Of a stretch of DNA of 64,000 nt, positions 11,874-19,131 are shown in pieces; the stretch's first letter is position 1, and every line of letters begins with the position of its first letter. The DNA lies in NCBI RefSeq assembly GCF_024298865.1, contig NZ_CP101161.1:2377227-2441226 (forward strand), read 5' to 3'. The notes beneath the pieces were generated by a model. That model was not told the origin of the DNA. It worked only from the letters and a program-made list of their open reading frames with translations, and did not search any database. The translations under genes were made by a program, and so were the position numbers. The DNA comes from Halorarius halobius. Its GTDB lineage: Archaea; Halobacteriota; Halobacteria; Halobacteriales; Haloarculaceae.

Positions 11874-12560
11874 ATGGGTCTCGTCGCGGAGTACGATGTC
11901 GACTGTGCGGCGCTGCCGCTGACCGACGTGGCGGCGGCCGCCCAGTCGGCGTCGATACGGCTCGACCTGCAGTTCAACCACGGCGAGCGACCGATGTTCG
12001 TCGCCACCGTCACCGACGGCGACCCGCCGACGGTGGAGGCGGCCCTGTCGGAGACGCGCGACGTCGACGGCTGGACGCTGGTCGGGGAGGCCGGGGAGGT
12101 CCGCCGGTACAAGGCGACGCCCGCGCTCAGCCTCGACGAGCAACTGGGCGACCACCTCGACGACCTGTCGGGGCTGGAGGCGCTGGCCGGCGCCGACGCC
12201 ATCATCGAGCGCATCGAGGTGCGCGCCGACGGCTGGACGCAGACCGGCTGGTTCGCCGACCGCGCGACGTTCCACGAGTTCCGGACGTTCTGGCAACGGA
12301 ACGCGGGGTTCCGCCTCCACCGGCTCACGCGCGACGGCGAGCCCGAACCGCCGGGCGACGGGCTGACCGACCGCCAGCGCGAGGCGCTCCGGACCGCCTA
12401 CGAGATGGGCCACTTCGAGGTGCCGCGGCAGGCGTCGCTGGAGGCCGTCGCGGCGGAACTGGAGGTGTCGGCGTCCGCGCTCTCCGAGCGTCTGCGCCGG
12501 GCGCAGACCCACCTCGTCGAGGAGACGGTGGCGACGACGTGGCCGCCGCTCCCCGAGTGA
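11874..12560 (+). CDS. HTH-10 (bacterio-opsin activator type) transcription regulator
   Basis: A 228-residue regulator. The C-terminus TDRQREALRTAYEMGHFEVPRQASLEAVAAELEVSASALSERLRRAQTHLVEET (residues ~160-215) is a typical HTH-10 domain of Bat-like haloarchaeal proteins. The N-terminal ~150 residues form a sensor-like region without PAS or GAF motifs that I can recognise, as in many small Bat-type regulators. The ATG gives the common start MGLVAEYDVDCAALPL. Target genes are unknown. It follows the folD-NUDIX pair by 38 bp and converges on the zinc-ribbon gene with a 2-bp gap. Confidence 0.9.
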   Translation: MGLVAEYDVDCAALPLTDVAAAAQSASIRLDLQFNHGERPMFVATVTDGDPPTVEAALSETRDVDGWTLVGEAGEVRRYKATPALSLDEQLGDHLDDLSGLEALAGADAIIERIEVRADGWTQTGWFADRATFHEFRTFWQRNAGFRLHRLTRDGEPEPPGDGLTDRQREALRTAYEMGHFEVPRQASLEAVAAELEVSASALSERLRRAQTHLVEETVATTWPPLPE

Positions 12561-12562
12561 CC

Positions 12563-13279
12563 TCAGCCCAGCCGGTCCAGGCGGTCGCGGGCGTCCGCGA
12601 GCGCCCCTTCGTCGTCGGCGACGAGATACTCGCCGAGGTCGCGGGCCGCCGTCACCAGTTGCTCGGACTCCGAGACCGGCACGTCGCCGTCGAGCGCCTG
12701 CACGCGCCTGACGTGGTCGCGGAGCGTCGCCAGCGGCTCGGCGGCAAGCGGGTCCGGGTGCTCGTCGAGATACGCCCGCAGGTCGCTCCGGTAGGCGTCG
12801 ACGGCGTCGGCGTACGCCAGCCCCCGCGAGTCGCGCAACGACTTCGGCACCTCCGCGACGGCCGGTCGCTCGCCGTGGTCGGCGCCGCGCAACAGCGACA
12901 GGAAGTACACCTCCTCGTCGTCGGTGACGCGGGTCGCGCGGCCGACGGCGTCGGCGACCGCAAGCAGTTCCGTCGCCGCGAGGTAGGTGTCGTCGAGCGG
13001 TCGGAGGTCGCCGCCGTCGACGAAGCCGTGCTGGCGGGTGAACGGACGCGTCTCCTCGGCGGCCCGTTCGGCGACCCGGCGGAGGCTCTCCCCCTCGTCG
13101 AGCGCGTTGCGGGCCGCAGAGAGGTCGAGGCTGGCGGGCGACGCCGTGTGGAGGCGCCGCTCCTCCTCGACGCCGACGCTCCGCATGCTCCCGCAGTTCG
13201 GGCACTCGACGCTCCCCGTCTCGTAGTACGACCACCGCTGGCCGCACGACTGGCACTCGCGGGTCCCGCGGACCTTCAT
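12563..13279 (-). CDS. Zinc-ribbon protein of unknown function
   Basis: A 238-residue protein. The N-terminus MKVRGTRECQSCGQRWSYYE followed by CPNCGSMRSVG is a four-cysteine zinc ribbon (CxxC...CxxC, residues ~9-30). The remainder is alpha-helical and acidic, with no motif I know; it resembles a conserved haloarchaeal family often given only a DUF name. A nucleic-acid or protein-binding role is possible from the ribbon alone but not shown. The ATG at 13279 puts the ribbon at the start, as in homologues I recall. It is divergent from the hydrolase gene. Confidence 0.72.
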   Translation of the reverse strand: MKVRGTRECQSCGQRWSYYETGSVECPNCGSMRSVGVEEERRLHTASPASLDLSAARNALDEGESLRRVAERAAEETRPFTRQHGFVDGGDLRPLDDTYLAATELLAVADAVGRATRVTDDEEVYFLSLLRGADHGERPAVAEVPKSLRDSRGLAYADAVDAYRSDLRAYLDEHPDPLAAEPLATLRDHVRRVQALDGDVPVSESEQLVTAARDLGEYLVADDEGALADARDRLDRLG

Positions 13280-13381
13280 GGCCGCCGGTTGGCGCGCTCG
13301 GTGGTTAACTCCCGCGGCTCCCGGGCGGGCGACCCTTTCCCGGACCTCAATCCTTTTGCCGGCGGGCGGGAACGCACGGCC

Positions 13382-14671
13382 ATGAGCCGCGACCCCGAGA
13401 CGGCACGCGAGTTCGCGCGCAGGTTCGCCGCGAGCGAAGCCGCTACCGCCACCGAGGCGGCCGACCTGCTCTCGGAGGCCGGCCGCGAGCGGGTCGTCGA
13501 CGCGTACCCCGAGGCGTTCCGGGACCCGCCGTTCGACGCCGAGGCCGCCATCGAAGGGTACTGGTGGGGGCTGTACGGCCAGTACGGGCCTCCCGAGGAC
13601 GTGGAGGTGAGCGTCGACGGCGCGGAGGCGACCGCGACGTTCGCGTTCGGCGGTGCCACGGAGACCGCGACGCTCGAACTGGACGACGACGGCGTCGCCG
13701 GCGTCGCGTTCAACCCCTCGTACGAGACGCCCGACTACGTGGACCGGGACGCCATCACCGAGCGCGACCTGTCGGTCGATGCCGGCGACGTGGCTCTCGA
13801 CGGCCGGCTGGCGATGCCCGACGGCGACGGGCCGTTCCCGGGCGTCGTGCTCGTCCACGGCGCGGGACTCCACGACCCCGACGGGACGGCGGGCACCTCG
13901 AAGATACTGAAGGACCTCGCGTGGGGGTTCGCCACCGAGGAAATCGCCACGCTCCGGTACGCCAAGCGCCTGCACGACCACGAGGTGCCCGACGAGTCGT
14001 ACACCCTCGATACGGTCGTCACTGACGACGCCGTGGCCGCCGTCGAGGAACTCGCCGACGTGGCGGCCGTCGACGCCGACCGCCTGTTCGTCGCCGGCCA
14101 CAGCCAGGGCGGGATGGCCGCGCCCCGCATCGCCGAGCGCCACGGCGGACTCGCGGGCGTCCTCCTGCTCGACGCGCCGGCAGACCCGATGGTCGAACCG
14201 GACGACGTCGCGTTCATGCGGTACAGTTTCGACCCCGACGGCGACCTGACCGACGAGCAGGCAGAACAGCTCGAACAGCGCCGCGAGACGTTCCGGCGCA
14301 TCGCCAGTGAGGAGTTCGAGGACAGCGAGACGCTCATGGGCAAACCGGGTATCTGGCACCGGAGCATGCACGACTGTGAGCCCGCGGAGACCGCCGCGGG
14401 GCTCGACGCGCCCGCGTTCGTCGCCAAGACCGGCCGGGCCGACGAGGCCCGTCAGCCGGAACTTGTCGCGTTCCTCGAGGAGAACGTCGAGGCGTGGCGC
14501 GATGTCGACCTCCCGGCGGGGGGCCGGGTCGTCTTCTACGAGACGGTCGACCACTACTTCCAGGCGGGGCCGACGCCGACCACGATGGACGCGCTGTACT
14601 TCGGTGGGAACGTCGAACCGCACGTCGTCGCGGACCTCGTCGACTGGATACGCGCGACGGGCAACGACTGA
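13382..14671 (+). CDS. Alpha/beta hydrolase (prolyl-oligopeptidase-like/esterase family)
   Basis: A 429-residue two-part protein. Residues 1-~130 are an alpha+beta domain of the DUF3887-like kind (FARRFAASEAATATEAADLL, VEVSVDGAEATATFAFGGATE), which in other proteins precedes esterase domains. Residues ~135-429 are an alpha/beta hydrolase: oxyanion region VVLVHGAGLHDPDG, nucleophile Ser241 in VAGHSQGGMAAPRIAE, and a plausible catalytic His in the final YETVDHYFQ. No signal peptide is visible, so it is cytosolic. Substrate unknown. The ATG at 13382 lies after a Gly/Cys-rich run that is too odd to be coding. Confidence 0.83.
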   Translation: MSRDPETAREFARRFAASEAATATEAADLLSEAGRERVVDAYPEAFRDPPFDAEAAIEGYWWGLYGQYGPPEDVEVSVDGAEATATFAFGGATETATLELDDDGVAGVAFNPSYETPDYVDRDAITERDLSVDAGDVALDGRLAMPDGDGPFPGVVLVHGAGLHDPDGTAGTSKILKDLAWGFATEEIATLRYAKRLHDHEVPDESYTLDTVVTDDAVAAVEELADVAAVDADRLFVAGHSQGGMAAPRIAERHGGLAGVLLLDAPADPMVEPDDVAFMRYSFDPDGDLTDEQAEQLEQRRETFRRIASEEFEDSETLMGKPGIWHRSMHDCEPAETAAGLDAPAFVAKTGRADEARQPELVAFLEENVEAWRDVDLPAGGRVVFYETVDHYFQAGPTPTTMDALYFGGNVEPHVVADLVDWIRATGND

Positions 14672-14774
14672 GGTTCGGCAGTCGATCCTGCACGACCGGC
14701 AGGGTTTATGCCCCTGTCGCGGCAACGATCGGATGCGATGTCGTCATCCGCACCCTCTCACGAGGATAGAGTAA

Positions 14775-15212
14775 GTCGCCGCGAGGCGACTGGTCGAGAA
14801 ATTCTCCCCCGATAGCTCCGTCACCGTCGAGTCCGGGGACCTGGTACTGCACGTCGGCCACGAGTCGTACGTTCTCGAGCGCGAGGAGGCCGCCCACCTG
14901 CGGGACGCGCTCGGCGACGCGCTGACGAGAGAGGAGACGTTCGTCCACACCAGCGGCACCCACCGCGAGGACGGCAGTTACGTCGTCGCGCGCCGCGGCG
15001 CGGACAGTTCCGGCCACCGCAAGGTGTTCGACTCGTTCGACCGGCTGGAGCGACTGTACGAGCGACTGCCCGACGAGTTCACCGCCGAGGCGCTGGGCCG
15101 GACGGGGCTGACCGGCGGGCGGCGCCACATGGTGCTCCGGCACGTCGTCGAGCATCCGGCGTTCGACTGCGAACTCGCCAGCCGCCAGCCGCTGACCGTC
15201 CGCAAACTGTAG
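14775..15212 (+). pseudogene. DUF7528-like gene, start codon missing or frameshifted
   Basis: From 14775 one frame is open to the TAG at 15212 and reads as a good haloarchaeal protein: VTVESGDLVLHVGHESYVLE, RDALGDALTREETFVHT, HREDGSYVVARRGADSSGH, LPDEFTAEALGRTGLTGGRR, CELASRQPLTVRKL. It resembles a conserved haloarchaeal family (DUF7528 as I recall it). The frame begins just after a TAA at 14772 and has no ATG, GTG or TTG until 15024, which lies inside the conserved part. A +2-offset frame from the ATG at 14738 (MSSSAPSHEDRVSRREATG) runs into the same place and stops at 14813-14815. One indel near 14770-14812 would join the two; a CTG start at 14790 is the alternative. Confidence 0.6.
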
Positions 15213-15243
15213 CTTTTAGCCGGCGGCGGCCCACGCTCCGGGC

Positions 15244-16155
15244 ATGACGTTCTCCATCGTCGCCCGCGACCCGGAGACGCGGGCCGTCGGCGTCGCCGTC
15301 CAGTCGAAGTTCGTCAGCGTCGGCAGCGTCGTCCCGTTCGTGTCGGCCGACGCGGGCGCGGTCGCCACCCAGTCGTTCGCCAACGTCGAGTACGGCCCCG
15401 AGGGGCTGGACCTCCTGCGCCGAGGCCACGACGCGGAGGCGGTCGTGAACACGCTCACCGCCCGCGACGCGGAGGCGGACTCCCGGCAGGTGGGCGTCGT
15501 CGGCCGGGACGGGAGTGTCGCCGCGTTCACGGGCGACGACTGCTTCGATGTGGCCGGCGACGTCCAGGGCGAGAACTACACCGTCCAGGGGAACATCCTC
15601 GAGAACGAGGCGACGCTCACGGCGATGGCCGACACGTTCGAGGACACCGACGGAGGGCTCCCCGAGCGGCTGATAGCGGCGTTGCACGCGGGCAACGAAG
15701 CCGGCGGCGACTCCCGGGGCGAGCAGTCCGCGGCGCTGTACGTCGCCAAGCCCGAGGGCGGCTACGACGGCGGCAACGACCGCTGGGTCGACGTGCGCGT
15801 CGACGACCACGACGCGCCCATCGACGAACTGGAGCGGGTGTTCAAACTGTACGACGTGACGCTGTTGGAGCGCGTCCCGCCGGAGGAGACCCGGGAGCTG
15901 TCGGGGGAGACGGCCGAGGCCGTCGAGGCGGTGTTGGCGGACCTGGGGTTCTACGAGGGGTCGCCCTCTGGCGAGTTCGACGAGGAGGCCCGCGAGGCGC
16001 TGGAGGCGTTCCGGGGGATGAACAACTTCGAGAACCACTCGCTCGACATGCTGGAGGACGCGCTCGCGCGCGGCTGGGACGACACCGAGGCCACCGGGGA
16101 ACAGCGACTGGTCGACGCCATCTGGCACGGGCTCTCGCGGCTGGAGCGTCGGTAG
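15244..16155 (+). CDS. DUF1028 protein with C-terminal peptidoglycan-binding-like domain
   Basis: A 303-residue protein. The start TFSIVARDPETRAVGVAVQSKFVSVGSVVPFVSADAGAVATQS is the DUF1028 signature, an Ntn-hydrolase-like fold in which Thr2 after Met removal would be the nucleophile. GDCFDVAGDVQGENYTVQGN and RGEQSAALYVAKPEGGY complete the core (residues ~1-210). The last ~85 residues (VEAVLADLGFYEGSPSGEFDEEAREALEAFRGMNNFEN) look like the PG_binding_2 helix bundle often attached to DUF1028. Activity is unknown; archaea lack murein, so the C-terminal domain must bind something else. Confidence 0.87.
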   Translation: MTFSIVARDPETRAVGVAVQSKFVSVGSVVPFVSADAGAVATQSFANVEYGPEGLDLLRRGHDAEAVVNTLTARDAEADSRQVGVVGRDGSVAAFTGDDCFDVAGDVQGENYTVQGNILENEATLTAMADTFEDTDGGLPERLIAALHAGNEAGGDSRGEQSAALYVAKPEGGYDGGNDRWVDVRVDDHDAPIDELERVFKLYDVTLLERVPPEETRELSGETAEAVEAVLADLGFYEGSPSGEFDEEAREALEAFRGMNNFENHSLDMLEDALARGWDDTEATGEQRLVDAIWHGLSRLERR

Positions 16156-16204
16156 CCTCGCCGCCTCGCCGGGGTTTTAGGGACCTCGCGGCCGAAGCGC
16201 GGGT

Positions 16205-16351
16205 ATGCGTGACGAAGCGGAGATACGCGAGCAGTACGAGTTCCTCAAGGAGCAACTCGAACACGAGGAGATGAACCATCAGGGGGTCAGAGAGATGTTC
16301 ACCTACTACAAGCGCGCGCTGGGGTGGGTGCTGGAGGAAGAGTACATCTAG
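16205..16351 (+). CDS. Small acidic helical protein, 48 residues
   Basis: A 48-residue reading frame, MRDEAEIREQYEFLKEQLEH then EEMNHQGVREMFTYYKRALG and an acidic end. It is highly charged, lacks helix breakers in its first half, and looks like one or two amphipathic helices. I recall similar short conserved haloarchaeal proteins of unknown function. Coding support: haloarchaeal codon use and an ATG placed about 35 bp after an AT-containing stretch (ggggttttag). Located between the DUF1028 gene and the structured intergenic region. Confidence 0.7.
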   Translation: MRDEAEIREQYEFLKEQLEHEEMNHQGVREMFTYYKRALGWVLEEEYI

Positions 16352-16398
16352 ACCGGGTCGGACGAGCGGTTCCCTGTCGGGCGGTTCCGCGGGCGGTA

Positions 16399-16600
16399 TC
16401 TTTAAGTGAAACCACCTCCTTGGCTCAGGTGACGCTTCGCTTTGGAGGGCCGAAGCGTCAGCGGGGACCAATTCAGGGCGGCAAGCGCCCGGCCGGATTT
16501 TCGCCGGCCGGGTCGCTTTCCTCTCGTTGCTACGTGACACAGCGACGGCTCCGTGGCGTCCATGAGATACACGCAGTAGCCACGGCTCCATCGATACACG
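16399..16600 (+). ncRNA. Structured intergenic region, candidate small RNA
   Basis: No convincing protein is encoded in this 280-bp gap. A TATA-like tttaag at 16401 would place a start near 16425. Directly after come a 10-bp perfect stem (16430-16439 with 16451-16460, loop 11), a 9-bp all-G/C stem (16488-16496 with 16504-16512, loop ATTTTCG, extended by GCG/CGC around a bulge), and a weaker 7-bp stem (16551-16557 with 16579-16585). I do not recognise RNase P RNA, SRP RNA or a known riboswitch. Orientation is a guess; the T5 tract on the minus strand at 16615-16619 more likely ends the amphi-Trp transcript. Confidence 0.4.
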
Positions 16601-16635
16601 TTGACCGAACCGGGAAAAATCGGCGTCGGGCGTGA

Positions 16636-16905
16636 CTACTCTATGTCGAGAGCGCCGCCGTCGCCGCCGTTTTCGTCCCACTCCATCTCGAACTCGATGG
16701 ACAGTTCCGACCCCGAACTGCCGGTCTCGCGTTCCACCTTCACCTCGAACTCCGGATTCTCGGGCACCTCGACCGAGTAGCTACTCTCGCCCGCGGACAG
16801 CGAGATTGCCTCGCCGGCGTCGAGGTTGTCCGCTACCGTGCGGAGCAGGCTGGCGATTTCGGTTCGGGGAAGTCGGCGCTCGGATTCGAACAGTATCTCT
16901 TCCAT
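16636..16905 (-). CDS. Amphi-Trp domain protein
   Basis: An 89-residue acidic protein. MEEILFESERRLPRTEIASL and then LSAGESSYSVEVPENPEFEVKVERE, SIEFEMEWDE match the amphi-Trp domain: an N-terminal helix followed by four strands ending in a Trp. The role is unknown. The ATG at 16905 was chosen over an in-frame ATG 18 bp upstream because MEEILFE is the usual start. The transcript probably ends at the T5 tract at 16615-16619. Confidence 0.82.
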   Translation of the reverse strand: MEEILFESERRLPRTEIASLLRTVADNLDAGEAISLSAGESSYSVEVPENPEFEVKVERETGSSGSELSIEFEMEWDENGGDGGALDIE

Positions 16906-17085
16906 ACGGGAGCTACACCGCACGAGGGCAAACCGTTGTCGGTCACGACACGTGCGTGATAGGACCTTTGGAGTGACCGGTCGTTGACGATGGGGTATGT
17001 CACGAGATTCCCGGCCTGAACGACTGCACTCCAGTGGTTTCGGTCGAAGATCGACGACCCACCGTCCGTGGATGTAACAGGGTCG

Positions 17086-17096
17086 ATATATTTATT
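17086..17096 (+). promoter_or_regulatory. TATA box of the padR gene
   Basis: The run atatatttatt is the strongest AT stretch in this gap and ends 28 bp before the padR ATG. That spacing predicts transcription starting a few bases before the start codon, i.e. a leaderless mRNA. PadR proteins usually repress their own promoter, so an operator may overlap this box; no clear dyad is visible in it. Confidence 0.65.
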
Positions 17097-17124
17097 CGGT
17101 CGGAAATGGATAGTTTAGACAAGG

Positions 17125-17403
17125 ATGTACGATCTCACCGGGTTCCAGCGCGACCTGATGTACGTCATCGCCGGGCGTGACGAGCCGCACGGTCTCGCCA
17201 TCAAGGAGGAACTTGAGGACTACTACGAGAAGGAGATCCATCATGGACGCCTCTACCCCAACCTCGACACGCTCGTTGACAAGGGGCTCGTTGACAAAGG
17301 CGAGCGCGACCGGCGGACCAACTACTACACGCTGACCCGCCGCGGGCGCCGGGAGATAGAGGCGCGCCGCGAGTGGGAGAACCAGTACGTCGACCTGGAG
17401 TAG
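17125..17403 (+). CDS. PadR family winged-helix regulator
   Basis: A 92-residue regulator. LTGFQRDLMYVIAGRDEPHG and LAIKEELEDYYEKEIHHGRL followed by YPNLDTLVDKGLVDKG are the PadR winged helix with the conserved tyrosines and the YPxLxxLVxKGLV recognition-wing motif. The C-terminal dimerisation helix is minimal, as in the short PadR-s2 class. It is followed 10 bp later by a small membrane zinc-ribbon gene, its probable co-transcript and possible target. Confidence 0.92.
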   Translation: MYDLTGFQRDLMYVIAGRDEPHGLAIKEELEDYYEKEIHHGRLYPNLDTLVDKGLVDKGERDRRTNYYTLTRRGRREIEARREWENQYVDLE

Positions 17404-17413
17404 CGACCGGCCC

Positions 17414-17647
17414 ATGAGCGGGGTTCCGCGGTGGGCCGTCGCGTCGGCGGGACTGCTCGCCAGTCTCGCCGTCAGCGTCGCGCTGTATCTGCTCACCGAC
17501 TCCGTTCTGGTGTTCCTGTTCGTCCCGTTCGTGCCCCTGTTGTGGGACCGCGGCGACGAGTCGGTGCGACGCTGTCCGGCCTGTGGATTCGAGCCGACCG
17601 ACGAGTCGGTCAACTACTGCCCTCGTGACGGCACCGAACTCGATTAA
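17414..17647 (+). CDS. Small membrane protein with C-terminal zinc ribbon
   Basis: A 77-residue protein. Residues ~7-42 form two hydrophobic segments (AVASAGLLASLAVSVALYLL, VLVFLFVPFVPLLW). After RGDESVRRCPACGFEPTDES comes NYCPRDGTELD, giving CPxCG and CPRDG knuckles, a rubredoxin-like ribbon probably on the cytosolic side. Function unknown. It is probably co-transcribed with padR. Its stop overlaps the stop of the convergent AI-2E-type gene. Confidence 0.78.
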   Translation: MSGVPRWAVASAGLLASLAVSVALYLLTDSVLVFLFVPFVPLLWDRGDESVRRCPACGFEPTDESVNYCPRDGTELD

Positions 17648-18804
17648 TCTTCGGCGGGCGCCTCCTCGGCCGCGGGCGCGTCGACGGGCTCCGACTGCTC
17701 CATCGGTAGCTCCGTCAGCGTTCCGGGGTCGACGGCGAACGGTCTGATGTCGGCCCCGCCGACCAGTTCCGGCAGGACGAGTCGGGCGAAGTGGACGACG
17801 ACCACAAGCATCATCGGTCCGAGGAAGATGCCGTACCAGCCGAACAGGAGGGGACCGAAGATGTACGCGAACATCACCAGCCCGACGTGGAGGTTCCGGC
17901 CCGACACGTACGGCCGCAGTATCAGGTCGGGGATGGTGTCCACGATGACGAACGAGAGGGCGACGAACGCCACGGGGAACCAGTAGACGGGGTCGGCGGC
18001 GAGATACTCGGTGCCGAACAGGTAGGCGGCGACCGGCACGTACACGAGTTTCATCCCGACCACGGGGATGAGCGACGCCGCCCCCGCCAGCAGGCCGACC
18101 AGGGCGGGGTACGGGATGGCCGAACCGGCCGGTGCGAAGAAGTTCAGCACCGAGTAGACGATGGCACCGATGGCGCCCGTGAACACCGCATTGAGGATGT
18201 TGCCCGAGAACACCTTGTAGAGGTCGCGGTCGACCGCCCGTGCGTACGCGACGAACACGCCCCGGTCGTCGGCGAACCGGCTCTGGAGCCAGCGGGCGAG
18301 CCGCGGGCCGTCCCGGAGCAGGTAGAACGCGATGGCGAACACGACGAACGCGTGCAACAGGCCGTTGCCGATGAAGCCCGCGTACGTCAGCGCGTCCGAC
18401 CCGACGGTGCCGAGCGTGTCGACCACGTTCGGGTCGTCGAGCAACGAACTCGGGTCGTCAACGACCGTCGACACGTCGACGTACGGGGCCAGTGCGGCCT
18501 CGTAACTGCCGAGGTCGACCCGATTCGTCACCTTGTTGAACTCCTGGAGGCCGATTGCGATGGCGTACGCGACGAGCGCGAGAATCGGGAGCGCGACGGT
18601 GAGCAACGAGGCGGCGGCGGCGAGCGACGGGGGGCGGACTCGGCGCTTGAGCCGGGTGTACACCGGCCGGGTCGCGTAGTAGACGAACGCCGCGAGCACG
18701 AGCGTCCCGACGAACGAGTAGGCGACGAACAGCAGTGCCGCTCCCAGCACCGCACCGATGACCCACCAGGTCGCCCGTCCCCGGTCCACGTCGCTCGTCA
18801 GCAT
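17644..18804 (-). CDS. AI-2E (PerM) family transporter
   Basis: A 386-residue polytopic protein. The C-terminal half carries the family pattern: PYPALVGLLAGAASLIPVVGMKLVYVP, then DLILRPYVSGRNLHVGLVMFAYIFGPLLFGWYGIFLGPM. The N-terminus has two helices and the amphipathic segment LKRRVRPPSLAAAASLL. Bacterial relatives include the AI-2 exporter TqsA and Na+/H+ antiporters; the cargo here is unknown. Residues 355-386 are an acidic, Ala/Pro-rich tail. A TATA-like ttatacc lies about 25 bp upstream on the minus strand (18827-18834). Confidence 0.87.
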   Translation of the reverse strand: MLTSDVDRGRATWWVIGAVLGAALLFVAYSFVGTLVLAAFVYYATRPVYTRLKRRVRPPSLAAAASLLTVALPILALVAYAIAIGLQEFNKVTNRVDLGSYEAALAPYVDVSTVVDDPSSLLDDPNVVDTLGTVGSDALTYAGFIGNGLLHAFVVFAIAFYLLRDGPRLARWLQSRFADDRGVFVAYARAVDRDLYKVFSGNILNAVFTGAIGAIVYSVLNFFAPAGSAIPYPALVGLLAGAASLIPVVGMKLVYVPVAAYLFGTEYLAADPVYWFPVAFVALSFVIVDTIPDLILRPYVSGRNLHVGLVMFAYIFGPLLFGWYGIFLGPMMLVVVVHFARLVLPELVGGADIRPFAVDPGTLTELPMEQSEPVDAPAAEEAPAED

Positions 18805-18841
18805 ACTCGAAGGTCCGCGCGACCCGGTATAAATCTCCGCT

Positions 18842-19027
18842 TCACTCCGGAGTCGCTCTCCCGGCGGCAGGTTCGACGGTCAGGGTGAGCTCCGCCGGCC
18901 CCGTCGGGCCGTCCAGTTCGACGGTGACTGCATCGCCCCCGGCGAGTTCGAACAGCTGTCGCTCCGAGAGCACGACGTGCTCGTCCGACGCCGCCGGTCG
19001 AATCGCCCGTTCCGGAGCCTCGCTCAT
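18842..19027 (-). CDS. Small conserved haloarchaeal protein, 61 residues
   Basis: Starts MSEAPERAIRPAASDEHVVL and continues SERQLFELAGGDAVTVELDG, then TLTVEPAAG. Predicted as one helix and a few strands, reminiscent of an AbrB/SpoVT-like half or a small beta domain, but no motif proves this. The ATG at 19027 was preferred to a TTG/ATG further out because a TATA-like box on the minus strand (19050-19061) sits 24-33 bp upstream. It shares its promoter region with the MgtC-family gene. Confidence 0.62.
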   Translation of the reverse strand: MSEAPERAIRPAASDEHVVLSERQLFELAGGDAVTVELDGPTGPAELTLTVEPAAGRATPE

Positions 19028-19050
19028 GGCGTGGGCCACGGGGACGAGCC

Positions 19051-19106
19051 ACATAAGTATCTTGCAGACACTTCACGGTGAGAGAAAACGAGGAACGAAG
19101 TATTAT
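19051..19106. promoter_or_regulatory. Divergent promoter region
   Basis: Two TATA-like boxes face opposite ways: acataagtat at 19051-19060 (minus-strand atacttatgt) for the 61-residue gene, and tattatcc at 19101-19108 for the MgtC-family gene. Each sits 23-31 bp from its start codon. The second box lies downstream of the more distal in-frame start at 19078, which argues that GTG 19132 is the real MgtC start. Confidence 0.6.
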
Positions 19107-19131
19107 CCGGCTGTGCCCTGTAGGCGGTGGG

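Noticed and set aside
15024..15212. Gene starting at GTG 15024
   Set aside because: The conserved sequence clearly begins well upstream (about 14805), so this start would cut the domain.
16402..16599. 65-residue minus-strand frame in the structured gap
   Set aside because: The composition is random-looking, it spans the G/C hairpins, and it has no homology I recognise; a structural RNA explanation is better.
16390..16620. MITE or PATE-like element
   Set aside because: The hairpins suggested an IS200/IS605-derived element, but I find no matching termini, target duplication or second copy in the window.
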